A stretch of DNA of 64,000 nt, taken from NCBI GenBank assembly GCA_000711775.1, contig ARYC01017644.1, forward strand, positions 28,853-92,852, written 5' to 3'. The notes under the pieces were generated by a model, which was not told the DNA's origin, searched no databases, and worked only from the letters and a program-made list of their open reading frames with translations. This document shows, piece after piece, positions 1 to 11,910 of this stretch (position 1 is the stretch's first letter; each line of letters begins with the position of its first letter). The DNA is from Oxytricha trifallax (taxonomy: Eukaryota; Ciliophora; Spirotrichea; Sporadotrichida; Oxytrichidae). The translations under genes and the position numbers were made by a program.

Positions 1-3000
1 AAACTTTGAGAATCTATGAAGCTCATGTTGGAATGGTAATAATATAAATGTCTCATAAATTATTTAGAGTTCGATTGAAGGCAAAGTGAATACTTATAGA
101 GAGTTCGCCGACTTTGTCTTACCAAGGATAAAGGATTGTGGCTACAATTGTATATAACTAATGGCAATTTAAGAACATTCATATTATGCATCTTTTGGAT
201 ACCATGTAACAAACTTCTTCTCAATCTCTTCAAGATCTGGCACACCAGACGATGTCAAATATTTGATCGATAAAGCTCATGGTTGCGGTATCATGGTGAT
301 CATGGATTGCATTCACTCTCATGCATCTTCAAATGTTTTAGATGGCATCAGTTAGTTCGATGGTACGGATCATCTTTACAGCCATTCAGGAGCAAGAGGA
401 AAACACACATAGTGGGATTCGATGTTATTTGATTACTCAAAGTATGAAGTCCTGAGATTCTTGCTCTCAAATATCTATATAGTTAAAAAAATTTAAGTTA
501 ATATCACTTTTTACATGGAAGAATACTAATTCGATGGCTTCAGATTTGATGCAGTTACTTCAATTCTATACCATCATCACGGAATTGGAGTAGGATTTTC
601 AGGTGACTATAAAGAATATTTTGGTACTCATTGCGATATGGATGGAATAGTATACTTAATGCTTGCAAATGATTTAGCTCATTCCATTTTTCCAGATGCA
701 ATCATATTTAATATAAAATTTATTTTATCACAGTTGCTGAGGATGTCAGTGGTATGCCTACTCTTTGCAGATAAGTCGATGAAGGCGGTTTAGGATTCGA
801 CTATAGACTAAGCATGTTTATTCCTGATATGGTAAGCTTATATCGATTTTAATAAGTTATATAGTGGATTAAAATGATGAAAGACTAAATGGATGAAGAA
901 TTTAATCCTAAAAAATTATTGGTAATTATAAAAATTTTATTTAAATATATATAAATTTATAGAACTGCTAATTATAAATTAATTTTTATTATAAACTAAC
1001 TTATAGTTTTTGAATAAAGTTTAATCCATAATTTATATTTAAAATCAAATTTAAATACTAAAATATTAATTAGTAAATCAATAAATTTCATAAATGATTA
1101 AGTTTTTTAAAAATAAGTAATTAAAGAATTATAGTTTTTAATGGAGTATGGGACATATAGCTCACAGTTTAACAAACAGAAGATGGAAGGAAAAATGTGT
1201 AGCATATGCTGAGTCTCACGATCAAGCTATAGTAGGTGATAAGACTTTAGCACAATGGCTTTTTGATTCTGAAATCTACACTGGTATGGCCATAAACTAG
1301 CAACCTACAGTTCGTATTGATAGAGGTATGGCTCTGCATAAAATGATTAGACTATTGACTTGTGGTCTTGGAGGAGAGGCTTATCTTAACTTTATGGGCA
1401 ACGAATTCGGACATCCAGAGTGGATAGATTTCCCAAGAGAGGGCAACGGCTTCAGCTATCACTACTCAAGAAGACAGTGGAACTTAAGTGAAAACCAAAA
1501 TTTGAGATATTTCTAACTCAAAAACTTTGATATAGTAAGGAAGATTAAATTTAGTAGAGATATTAGGTTAAATTATCAAAAATGAATTTGTTGGGATTAG
1601 TAAAGTGGATTTACATTTTTATTTTTAAAAATAGTAAATTTGCTGTTCTTTCTCTATTACTAAAAATTGCTGATTGCAATAAGCTCTTCAATTTGTTTGA
1701 TTTATTATTTTGATCTTTCAATTAACTGTCTTGGTCTTTCATGGTAAGTAGCATCTATAATAAGATTTGGTCCTCTGTATACATTAGCAAGAAGGCTATT
1801 CTATTTTAGATCTCTTGCAAAATCGATACTTTTACCAATTATTTTAGGAGCATTACTCTTGCTTTTTCCGATCTTATTTTTAAAAGGTTTTAAGCTTAAT
1901 GAAACAGCTCTTTCTTTGTTATTTATTGTTGTAAACATATCATTGTTTTCTTCGGTTGTTAACAAATCTTTCATTTCGATTTACTTAGCTCTAGAGCTTA
2001 TCAAATTAGCTTTAACATCAAGATTAAGAGCAGGGTGCAGTCTATTTGTTGATTAATGAGTCTCAGCTTGCTTCGAGTTAATAAAGTACTTTTGGCTATT
2101 TATTTTATCTGGAGTAATTTCATCATCTGTAACTTGCCCTAGAAATTAGCTGTCGTCTATATTTTTCTTCTCTGCTCTCTGAAACGTGCGTTTTGCCCCT
2201 TCTTCATCATCACCGTTATTACTCATCAAGCTTTTTATGTCTTAAGATCTTAGAAGTAAACCACTGTTTACTTTATTCAAGTTACTATTAAGATTCATAT
2301 GTAGAATAGTTTTATCTGATTTTTCTATTAAGAACTCCTCGTCACTTTCTTCTACCTCGTCTGAATGATTAGACTCAGAATCTCGTTCGTTAACTTGCAT
2401 ATCTTCTGTTACATCTAATCCAGAATAATTATCATTTTGCTGATTAGCTGGTTAATTGATATCTTTCTAGTTTTTTTATTTATCAACTGATTAGTTTCTG
2501 TTTCCAATTCTTGACTTAATATGCCTGTTATTTGTTGAAATTGAGAAATTGTCAAGAAATTCATTTAAAAAATATGAGGTTTATAAAAATTCACTTAGAG
2601 GTGCAATGAAATCTCCAATTACATCCAAGTTATTATGATCCATATTTTCAGGCAAAAGCAAGAAACTTGGACCTCCACAAGTATCACAAAGTTATTATGA
2701 ATGGTGATAACTGACTAAGCTATCTCTAATACCATGAAGTATAAAGGTTGGACATACTACTTTTGCAATGGCTTCGATGTTTCTAAACCTCTCAGCAATT
2801 AAATGCTAGGCTATGCTACCAAACATCAAATCCTTTACAATACCTCTGATTGAGGTGTGAGGGGAAATTAGAACTAAACAAGCAGGCTTGTAATGAGAAG
2901 CCAAGTAGCAAGCAGGCCCACTACCAATTGAACGACCACAAACAATTATGTCTTATTCTTTCCAATAGAGTTGCTTCAAAATGAAGTTATACACTACATC

Positions 3001-6000
3001 AGCATCTTGAATAATTTTCTCTGCGTTTGAATTATCGCCCTCATAAACTCCATAACCTGGATATTCTACAGCTATAACATGCATTCTAAGGTATATAAAT
3101 TTAACAATGAAATTTACGATTTTTTTCACTAATGTATAGAACTAAGTTATATATTGACATAAGTCAAAAACTTTAAAGCTTTCCCTAAGTCTTCAGCATT
3201 TGCATGAAAGTACAAGAATATTTTCGAAGCCCCTCTTGGATATTTCATAACTATACAAGGTATAAAATCACCAGGTTTTTTTTTAGCAACCACTTTATAG
3301 TCTATATTGCTTGGATTATTAAACTTTTCCAAGAAATTTTAAATGTTGTTTGCATGTTAAGATTCCATTAAATTTGAATAGAGATTTACACTAGCTTCTT
3401 TCAAAGTCATTCGACCTGCTGCACTTTGGAATCTTGAGTGATCCTTTTTAGTTGAATGGGGGTATAAATTCATACTCTAATACATTTTATTATTAAATTT
3501 ACTTGATGGCTAACGCCCTGTACTAAGGCCATATCTCTCTCTATCATATTGAAAATTATATTGCAAGGATTGATAAAAGCAATAAGACTTTATTTTCTAT
3601 ATATAAAATAATAAAATTTTCAAAAAAAGTTAAACTCATATTGAATCTCAAGACCTTCTTATTTCTTTAATCCATGTTTATTATTATCATAGTTCTGATC
3701 CTCTATAATTTCATCACTCTCCTTCTCTTATATTCTATACTAACTCTAACTCTTGATATTTTCATATAAACTGAAATCTTGAACAATTTTCTACTATTAT
3801 TAACCCAGCTCACCATTAATTTTGAAGCCTTATTTTTAGGAGTTAAATCTTGTAGAAGAGGGGTAGAGTTTATCTATGTATGATTACGGGGATTAATCAA
3901 TTTTCTGGGAGGAGAAGTGAGATGGAGGGCAGAAATCCAAATTTTAAAATTACCCGCTTATTCTACGACTTGTGAACCCCTCCTCATCGAGACCGTTTAA
4001 CGATACACTATCTCGTAATTTGTTTGACACTATATAAATAAATTTTGGAATTTATTTTAAAACACTTAAGGCATTTAGTAAAGATTTTAAATTTCAAAAA
4101 AATAATGCTACTACAATTTAAATTTTAAGATTATGTTTTCTTTGACATCTTTTGGATTATTTTACCTCTCATAGATGGTGCTCCATTTTTAGGTTAGAAG
4201 GTATATGGCTAAGAAGCACGCATTCATAAATATATTAAAATTATTTTTAATATTGGTCATTTGTTATAGTTCATAATCAAACTACAATGAAAACATTAAA
4301 TTATTTGATTGGGTTAACATACCCACTTGTTTAAGACAAAGCCATTGGACTTAAATTATGGAACTATTAAGTATTTATTAATGAGTTATTTTCCTTCATT
4401 GCTTATTATTTCAACCCAAATCCAAAGTTTTGAGATTCATTTAAAAATTTACTTACTATAATATAAATAAATTTTTAATTATTCTTTAAGAAATATAATG
4501 TAAGTTAATATAGATTAACCTAATACAAAATGTGCATTTGTAGTGGTATTAGTACTTCCCTTACTTTAGTGAAAGGTCTTTTGAGTAAATTATAGTGAAG
4601 GTTATTGCAAAGTTTAACGAAGCGTGTTGAATTAATATGGATCTTGACTTAATTACAAGTCTTTCCTTTTTAATTGCATTTTATTATGATTATAATACAA
4701 TTAAATTAACACTAATTTTTAGAACAATGATTTGCAATAAAATACAAAATAATACCTTCTTGGAGAGAAATTGTCAAATTATTGAGATTTAAAGTTTAAA
4801 TGCTGGGGTGCTATTGCAGTGCTCCTAAAATTAACGTTTTTCTTTGGGGAATAAGTCTAATCGTTTATATCACTATTTTTTATGTTTTTAACGTTTAATC
4901 CTTGAGATTACTATTAAAATAAATAATGAAAGATGATATTAAAGGATCTACTATATTAATATTTAATAGATTACCTATTATTTATAATTACTACTGGAAA
5001 GAGAAATGATTTCCTGTCTAATTATAACGATTCTAACTTAAATTCATTATTAAAAGATATATTTTTAGGGTTAAAGACAATACTACTAATAATTTGACAT
5101 TTTATATTGGAATTATACATATAATAACTTAGTGAGTTCAATATCTCCATTTAATCCAATTGCCACTCTTTGTTTGCTTTGGCATTTTGCATTTGAAATT
5201 TGGGTATAAATATCAATTTGTCTCCCATCGATTCAAAGGTGTAGGAAGAGGTTGGTCTGGGAAACACAACTCTGTTTAATTCCATTTTATCAGTAAATAA
5301 ATTTGTATTTAATTTGAATAATAATTGTAATAAAAAGGACGTAAATTAAGTTTGTAATTTTTTACTTTTTATTGTTTAATAGTAAATGGAAATATATTCT
5401 TGAATAAATTAACTGTTTTATAAATCAACTAATGCAAAGTTAAAACTGGATTGAGTGTAAAAATATTGTTTTAAAAATTAGTGATGACCCGAATTTAGAA
5501 TTAATTCATATTTTTAAAAAAATTAATTTAGGAGCTTTTAATGTTTTATTAAATTAATTTTTTTAGCCATAAAAAAGAAGAATACACCTAGTAAAATGAA
5601 TTCCTATTTTAAGATAATATATATATATATTAAAATTAAAAAAAAACAAGGTATTTAGGAAATTTGTCAATATATTTTCTTTATTATGATAAAATTAAGA
5701 AATAAAAATATTGCTAAAATTAAAGGCATAACTAAAGAATTATAAACAATTTATTAATTTTCTAAAACTTGAAATGTCATAATAAACTAAGCAATCATCA
5801 AGTAGCTCTTAAGATAAAAAGCTTCGTGCCACTAAAGAGACAGTAACAGTTTAAAAAGTAATAGATAGAGAGATTTAAAGATATTAACGAAGAGGAAAAA
5901 CAGGAATCATTTTGGCTTTTATACAAATAGCATTTTTACTCTGGATAGTACCACAAATGGGATAAATCTTCTGGCCAAAGCTTTTGGACCTGATGAAAAT

Positions 6001-7637
6001 CTATAATTTAGAAAAATGGCAAATATCTTTTATTAATTCGTTTGGATGGAGTGCAATCTCATACTTTCTCTATAACTTCATATTCTGGATAATTTACCAC
6101 TTAGAACTACCCTTCTTCGAGTAGTTTAAGATTTATGATGGAGACTGGCCTTGGAAAGAAGATCCTCAAGCTTGGAGAGAATTACTGATTAAAAGTTTCA
6201 AATTAGTTGGATTTAATAACTTCGTTGTTATACCAGTGGCTCTATACATAATCACTTTGAAGGACAATTACTAGATAAAGTACTCCTTTGAAATTGAGGA
6301 TTTGCCAAATAGTTTTACACTGGCTTGGCAAATGTTTTTCTGTATGATAGTACAAGACTTCTTTTTCTTTCTAAGTCATTGGTTCTTGCATAAACCCTAT
6401 TTCTACAAAAGAATACATAAGATTCATCACCAGTACAACTAAACAGTGGGTTTCAGTGCAGAATATGCTCATCCCTTTGAATTCTTATTTGGAAATGTAG
6501 TCCCATTTATCATTCCATGCTTGATTCTAGGCTCTAGATTACACTACTTCACTTATTTTATCTGGGGATCGTTCAGGATTGCAAACACAGTATATGTTCA
6601 TTCAGGCTATGACTTCCCTTGGGTTCCTAATGACATATGCATTTTCTATGGTAACTCAACATATCACGATTATCATCACAGTCATAATGTTGGGAACTTT
6701 GGAGGTATGATCACTCTATGGGATACTATTATAGGAACAAATGGTTCATTTTTCAAGTATATTGAGGAGAAAGATAGATAAAAGAAACAAAAAGGATAAT
6801 GATGTAAAAATAAAATATGGATAATTTAGCGAAAATTTTATAATAAATTGTGAAAGATATAGTATTATTGAATTAATGTAATACTCTTAATCTTCTTTTT
6901 AATTGATCTATTCCTGAATTTTTCTTAAAAACTTTGATAGAGCTATGAATGAATTAGAAAGCCAATTTAACTGGATGGCAAGTGGTCACTAGTTTTTGAC
7001 CTTAGCACATGAAGGAGATAAGTTAATTATTTTCGAGAGAGGTGACCTCGTTTTCATTTTCAACTTCCACCCAACAAACGTAAGAATAAGCATTAAACCC
7101 TAATTCTTTTTAGAGTTATGAGCACTACAGAGTGGGAACAAATTGGGCCTCAGAGCATGTAATTTTAATGGATTCTGATTCATGGTCATTCGGTGGACAT
7201 AATAGATTAGAACCTGCCACAAGAAAGCTCTTTTTCCCTATTATCAGAGAGTAATGGCAAAACAGAAGAAACTAAACTTGGGATTTTAAAATATTTAATC
7301 ATCATGTATATACTTTTAAGTTTTCATTCAGTTGTATATCCCAAGCAGGACAGCTATAATTCTATGTGCAGAAGAAAACCTAGCGAAAAGAAGAATCTAA
7401 ATAAATGGTAGACCTAAAGTACTGCCTGCTTTAGAGGAAGTTAAGGTTTAAGAGACAATCTCATAAAATACTTAACCATTAGCATAAACTTAGGGCTTAG
7501 TCGATAAAATCGAAATGTCAGCAACAATTGCACCTAAATTAGTTGGATCATAAGAGGAAACTATTGCTTAAGTTGGAGCTAATGTGGTAGCACAGGACCT
7601 TTCAAGTAAACTTGACTCCGCAACAAAGCTTCTTTGA
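1..7637 (+). CDS. GBE1-like: 1,4-alpha-glucan (glycogen) branching enzyme, 5' partial, interrupted by IESs
   Basis: GH13 branching enzyme, which makes alpha-1,6 branches in glycogen. Coding segments: 3-35, 68-475, 506-704, 731-831, 865-901, 1143-1532, 6940-7079, 7114-7305 and 7332-7637, summing to 1806 nt (601 residues plus TGA). Introns are 36-67, 832-864, 7080-7113 and 7306-7331; the other gaps are IESs. All four GH13 regions are visible: [11 protein letters not shown] (about 289-321), DGFRFDAV with the nucleophile Asp (about 535), TVAEDVSG with the acid/base Glu (about 733) and ESHDQ (about 1212). The eukaryotic-type stretch [10 protein letters not shown] follows at about 1395. The C-terminal beta domain ([14 protein letters not shown], then [10 protein letters not shown]) lies 5.4 kb away and is in frame once the insert is removed. 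The N-terminal carbohydrate-binding part lies upstream of the window. A Q/T/A-rich tail of about 70 residues extends past the usual end. Family assignment is secure. Confidence 0.96.
476..505. other. IES, 30 bp, pointer AATATC
   Basis: AATATC occurs at 470-475 and 500-505. Excision leaving one copy joins LLSN-I to TFYMEEYQFDG in frame. Without removal the reading runs into AT-rich sequence that does not fit the enzyme. Confidence 0.85.
705..730. other. IES, 26 bp, pointer ATCA
   Basis: ATCA occurs at 701-704 and 727-730. Removal joins FPDAI to [10 protein letters not shown], the GH13 region III, in frame. Confidence 0.85.
902..1142. other. IES, 241 bp, pointer AAT
   Basis: AAT occurs at 899-901 and 1140-1142. 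Removal gives D-E-E-W-S-M-G-H, matching the family's DEDWNMG segment. The insert is extremely AT-rich. The pointer is only 3 bp, so the exact border rests on the reading frame and on the family match. Confidence 0.75.
1576..3987 (-). CDS. ABHD17/FAM108-like alpha/beta serine hydrolase with long extensions, nested gene
   Basis: Alpha/beta hydrolase resembling ABHD17, a family of protein depalmitoylases. Seen in order: [12 protein letters not shown] (oxyanion loop, near 3205), [26 protein letters not shown] with the nucleophile Ser (near 2930), [11 protein letters not shown] with the acidic Asp, and MDHNNLDV with the likely His (near 2640). An intron lies at 3086-3129 (44 nt). An IES lies at 3554-3645: the pointer TCATATTGAA is at 3544-3553 and 3636-3645, and the join reads [11 protein letters not shown] 23-nt intron at 3791-3813 is inferred from a frame change. 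With ATG at 3987 the total is 2253 nt (750 residues), but the start is uncertain because the frame stays open upstream. A hydrophilic Ser/Gln/Asp-rich tail of about 350 residues follows the hydrolase domain and is unusual for ABHD17. The gene lies wholly inside the branching-enzyme IES; its stop is 44 bp from the pointer. Confidence 0.85.
3554..3645. other. IES, 92 bp, pointer TCATATTGAA
   Basis: The 10-bp direct repeat at 3544-3553 and 3636-3645 restores the hydrolase reading frame on the minus strand when one copy is removed with the intervening AT-rich DNA. Confidence 0.82.
3988..5773. other. AT-rich non-coding DNA within the 5.4-kb IES
   Basis: No convincing protein-like frame was found on either strand once only TGA is treated as stop. 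The stretch separates the divergently transcribed hydrolase (-) and hydroxylase (+) genes, so their promoters and telomere-addition sites should lie here. The N-terminus of the hydrolase may extend into the first 250 bp. Confidence 0.5.
5774..6802 (+). CDS. Sterol desaturase / fatty acid hydroxylase superfamily membrane enzyme, nested gene
   Basis: 342 residues, no introns or IESs. Membrane di-iron oxygenase family (PF04116 type: ERG3, ERG25, fatty acid 2-hydroxylase), which hydroxylates or desaturates lipids in the endoplasmic reticulum. The three histidine boxes are present: HWFLH (about residue 202), HKIHH (about 215) and HDYHH (about 297), plus HPFE and HSGYD in between. Several hydrophobic segments are visible ([39 protein letters not shown]). 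ATG at 5774 gives M-S-Q-Q-T-K-Q followed by a Ser-rich start and is the first Met of an open frame. TGA is at 6800-6802. It lies inside the branching-enzyme IES, divergent from the ABHD17-like gene, and its stop is 124 bp before the distal pointer. The exact substrate cannot be told from sequence. Confidence 0.92.
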
Positions 7638-7823
7638 ATACATTATACAGAATTAACTTAAATTATTTAGATTCAATGAAATGTTTTATCATTCTTTTGC
7701 ACTACTAATAAGCAGTATAAGGGTTAATGTATAAAACATAAAATCTTAAAAAGAATTTACTAATAATCCATAATACTTATTTATATAAACTACCAAACAG
7801 TTTTTAAATCTATACTTTATTTT

Positions 7824-9697
7824 TCATAACTCGTCACTTTATTTATCATTTTTGAGAAGAGACATCCTCTCCTCTTCTTCATGCTCTTTTATTTGTTCCT
7901 ATTGAGCCTTATTTATATCTGCTTTAGTTGGAACAAACCAAATAAACTTAAAACTAAAAGTTTATTTTATTTTATAAAAGGGATTTATTATAAGTTTATA
8001 GAAGAAAGTAAAGGATATAGCCAAAATTTATATCATTATAAGAAGATAGTATCGATCTAAATGTTGACTGTCTACTCCAATTAAATGACAGAACAGTGAC
8101 CCAAGAAGTGGGCCACCCACATTTTATGCAAAATTATAGGCTCCAGTCAGAGTTGCAAATATCGTTGCTTCAACACTATAAGGAGTGATTTTAGTGAAAA
8201 GTACAACTGTAGGTAGGTAGCTGAATGCTAATGACATAGTATCTGAGATGATGTTTGTGAAGAAAACGAATGCCAAATCATTTATGTAGGAAGTGTTCCA
8301 TCTCAAAACTAAAATCAAATTACAGGTGGCACCGAAGAGGCAACATAACTAGGCTAATTAAAGCAGTGATCTAAATTCCCAATCTTGGAAATACTTGTTA
8401 TACACCATAGTACCGAAAAGCAAAGACACAAATGATACGAGTGTCAATAAACTATAGGTCATTTTACTGAAACCAAGGACATTTAATTAAAAGAAGTAAC
8501 TCACATCTCCAAATCTTGGGACTAAAAGTCCACACAGTACGAAATACGTCAGAGTTTTGTAAATTTAAGGTGTTTTTAGTGCTTTCTTAATAGCCACCAT
8601 ATTCCTTCTAAAATCTTATTTGTTCGGTCCTTACTGTATTTCTCTATTCCCATCTTTATCAATGTCTTTATTCATTAAAAATCCTAACAAGCATATTGAA
8701 AGACCGAGTAAACCGCAAATTAAGAAACTTGTATGTGGATTAAGGTATTATGTGAGAAATCCGGCACTGATAGAACCAGTTATTCCACCGAAAGCTAGCC
8801 AAATCCATGAATAACTATTTAAATCTTGAGACCCATTCACTGGATCTCTTCTCGCTTGCATGACCATAAGTGCATCTATGATGGAGTCATTGAAAGCTAC
8901 GTTAACAGCATATAGAGTCAAAAAGAAAGTTATGATGTGCTTCTCATAGTAATATAAATTTTAAACATCATAAGAATGTCATTACTGAGGGGAATAATTA
9001 ATGATAGATTTATATTTCATAGATCAAATCAGGGACTAGAGGCATCAAAAAGACAAACTACAAGAATCCATTAATAGCAATGTATGATCTCCTCTTCGAT
9101 CCATAAATGGGCACATTATCTGCAATGAGTCCATAGAACACTTTGAGTGACCACGGCATGTTAATAATGGATGTGAGTACTTGCATCTCTGCTGGCTCCA
9201 GTTTTAAATACTGTTTGAAGAGATCCATGACTGAGAGATCTATGAACACTTTAAAACCCTGGATGAAGTAGGATACTGTCATAACCCACATGTAAGAGCG
9301 ATCGAAAAGAGTGAACAGGCGCTAAACCCATTCTATGGGAGAGAGGTCTTTACGGTTTTTTTCTTATTTCTAGCTCGTCTGACCTTTTGATTCAGCTTTA
9401 TTCGAAAATAAATTGTTTGGTCTTAATAGATTAATTTTTATGCTAAGTTCCTGATAATAATCAAAAAGCAATTGCTTTTAATTGAAGTATAATCTGTCTA
9501 ACTAAAATAATATTCGAAGACTTCCTGCTAGAAGCTTTGGACTTTTTAGTATCAGGACTGAGTTTTCGCTTATCACTGCTAATTAAAGCATCGCACTCAT
9601 CGTCATCTGTGATATCATCGTCAATCCGTGTATCATCTTGATACTAGACATTGCTCTCGTACTCCTCCAGATTGATAGCTGGCTAGCTTTTATTCAT
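7824..9697 (-). CDS. BT1/FBT family folate-biopterin-type transporter (MFS)
   Basis: Multi-pass membrane transporter of the BT1 family (major facilitator relatives that carry folate or pterins in kinetoplastids, plastids and cyanobacteria). Start ATG is at 9697. Introns 9451-9502 and 8943-8985 give 1779 nt (592 residues); TGA is at 7824-7826. An acidic cytoplasmic N-terminus is followed by YFIQGFKVF and LKLEPAEMQVLTSI, then NMPWSLKVFYGLIADNVP and GSKRRSYI, the signature motif of the family. Further hydrophobic helices follow (SWIWLAFGGITGSISAGFLT; SFLICGLLGLSICLLGFL; TYFVLCGLLVP; LLTLVSFVSLLFG; YYLLIMIQILAISFTFFY). The charged tail ends near MSLLKNDKQSDEL. Convergent with the branching enzyme gene. 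Substrate is inferred from family only. Confidence 0.93.
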
Positions 9698-10118
9698 TTT
9701 TATATTTATACACAAAAATAACTTATAAAAATAATGCTTTATTTTTTGTTATTAATTTATGCGCTGTTATATTACATGTATAGAGAGGATAATATTTATT
9801 ATTAATATTTAAAGTCAAATTTAACAATATTAATAATTATAATTTCTTTTAAAAAAAGGGGAAATATTTAATTTATTATAATATAGAGATAAGTTATTCA
9901 AAAGATTTTCTGAAATATTATAATCGCAAATATTTTGTTGTTTTTAAGATTAATTTATTAATGAATAACATTAAAAATTTAATAATTATTTTTCAAAAAT
10001 ATATCAAGGTTTCCAATCACAAATTAATTTTGAAAGGTAATTATAAAAATGTAATAAAATAAGTAATTTGAAAATAAATCACATATTTATAGTAATAGTA
10101 ATTTATTATTTATAAAAA
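9698..10118. other. AT-rich intergenic spacer between divergent genes
   Basis: Extremely AT-rich, with no coding frame seen. It lies between the transporter (-) and the Sec12-like gene (+), so it should hold both promoters and macronuclear telomere-addition sites. Confidence 0.5.
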
Positions 10119-11719
10119 ATGGGCAATAAAAATTCAAACAAGCGACCTCTAAACATTCTCAAGATACCTATCTACGCAGTATGATATTACTTACAGTCAT
10201 ATTTATTCCACTATTATTTTCAAATATTTACTATAACTAATTTAGATTGGTTCGTATGGTGACTATGTGTTCTTAGGAGGTGGCGGAGGCTACGAAATTG
10301 AGAATAAAATAGAAGTTTATCAGCTTGAAAATCCTAGTCAGAATATTCTCAAGAAACTAGTGCATGAGGAACCATGTGGCGATGGAGTCCCTAATTATTT
10401 TGAATTGCCCAATCATGTAAGTAATTAGTAAAAACAAAAGGAGTAGAAATCAGAAATTATATCCATTATATCAAAGAAAACTATGATTTATGAGTGTATA
10501 TAACTAATCTTGATTCTTTTTATAGAACTTGAATATTTTGACAGCATGTGTATTCGCCAAGGTTGTATTTTACAAAATAGATGTAAAATCAGGGTAAGGT
10601 TTTAAGCTTTTCAAAGCTGCATTAATATATATTTTAAATCACAACATTATGAAAAGCATAGTATTTTAACCTAACAAATTTAGGAAGCTAGAAAAACTAT
10701 AAGAATTTCAAGCCGATTTCAAAAAAGAAGAGGCTTCAGTAAATTGTTGCAAATACTCAAAAGATAATAGTCTACTTGCCACTGGAGGAGATGATTTTGT
10801 AGTAAGAGTGTTTAAGCTAGATACAAAGGATTATAAATCAAGCGAGAAGATATTTAATTTTAAAGTGATTTAAGTTAACTCATTCAAAGTTTATCTTTCA
10901 ATTTCAACTTTACCATGAATATCGATAAAATATTGGAGCTGCCAGGTCATTATGAACCAATAAACGCAGTAGACTTCTCCCCAGATAAAAAACTGCTGAT
11001 TTCTTCATCCACAGATAAATCCTGCATTATTTTCAATCTTGAAAAGCGTGGGTAGAAAGTATAAAAACTAACTTTCAATGATGGTTTGACATCAGAGTCG
11101 AAGAACATGCTTATGAGAGGTTGTTTCTTCAGCAATGATGGGAAATTTATTTACACACTTGCCACTTAAACGCGTTCCAAATCTTATTTGATTAAGTGGC
11201 AAAATAAAGAAAATTTTGATCCAGTTAAAGTCACATTGGTACATAATTAAACATCCTCAGGTATGCGTATATCTCCTAATGGAAAGTAAATTGGCATAAA
11301 AATTTATCAATAAAATATCATATCTCATTTCATCATCCAGCTTATAATTTTGTCATTTGTAAAATCGGCATCATGACTAGTGATGGATATGTAAAAGTAA
11401 TGAATGAAGGTTCTGAAAATTTTATTGTGGAATAAAAGCGCCACAGACTGCCTGTGACTTGCATTGGTTTTAAAACTGATTTCAGTGGAAAAGCAGAGTA
11501 CGTGCTTAGTGGCTCCCCAGATTACACCTATAACATTATTTCTTGCAATGTTTCAATCTTTTGTAAGTTATTGATGAAATATATTCATACTTGCTCTTCA
11601 CTTTTTAAATTTTAAAAGAAAATATTCATTTGTAATAACTTATAGAGAGAATAATGGGACTAATAAGATTCCTCTTAATTTTAATGATTATCGTGAGTGT
11701 GGTTATTATGATACTATGA
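10119..11719 (+). CDS. SEC12-like: Sec12/PREB-like WD40 Sar1 guanine nucleotide exchange factor
   Basis: 368 residues. Segments: 10119-10178, 10246-10416, 10526-10593, 10684-10853, 10935-11297, 11372-11572 and 11646-11719 (1107 nt). Introns are 10179-10245, 10417-10525, 10594-10683 and 11573-11645; the other two gaps are IESs. Sec12 loads GTP on Sar1 to start COPII vesicle budding at the endoplasmic reticulum. Visible: MGNKNSNKRP, then IYAIGSYGDYVFLGGGGG, the Gly-rich first blade typical of PREB/Sec12. WD40 blades follow (LLATGGDDFVVRVFKL; INAVDFSPDKKLLISSS; LVHNQTSSGMRISPNGK; VTCIGFKTDFSGKAEYVLSG). The C-terminal helix MGLIRFLLILMIIVSVVIMI is the single ER anchor of the family and appears only after the last intron is removed. 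The combination of Gly-rich blade and C-terminal anchor makes the assignment good, though overall WD40 similarity is weak. Confidence 0.85.
10854..10934. other. IES, 81 bp, pointer ATATT
   Basis: ATATT lies at 10849-10853 and 10930-10934. The join gives S-S-E-K-I-L-E-L-P-G-H in frame. Confidence 0.85.
11298..11371. other. IES, 74 bp, pointer GGCAT
   Basis: GGCAT lies at 11293-11297 and 11367-11371. The join gives G-K-Q-I-G-I-M-T-S-D-G-Y in frame. Confidence 0.85.
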
Positions 11720-11910
11720 GGTAAGATTGAGACTACTTAAATCAAGAGGAAATACATTAAACAAAGGGTATAAATGAATGAGAATAAGGCTATTTATTTA
11801 TTTTGTCTGACTAAGAATTAATTAATATTTGAATATTCACTATTTCAATAATCTCTTTTAAAATTCTCCATTATATTTAAAAGAAAATTTACCGTTTTAA
11901 TTACATAGTA

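Larger units (their letters stand above)
1533..6939. other. 5.4-kb gene-containing IES inside the branching enzyme gene, pointer AAAAACTTTGATA
   Basis: The 13-bp direct repeat AAAAACTTTGATA lies at 1520-1532 and 6927-6939. Joining at one copy gives [12 protein letters not shown], the expected branching-enzyme sequence, and makes the whole ORF a multiple of three. The eliminated stretch is not junk: it holds a complete minus-strand hydrolase gene and a complete plus-strand fatty-acid-hydroxylase gene. Both are expected to be separate macronuclear chromosomes. Confidence 0.93.

Noticed and set aside
3988-5773. Additional nested gene between the hydrolase and the hydroxylase
   Set aside because: Frames without TGA exist, but they encode Asn/Ile/Lys/Phe-rich AT-driven strings with no domain-like pattern.
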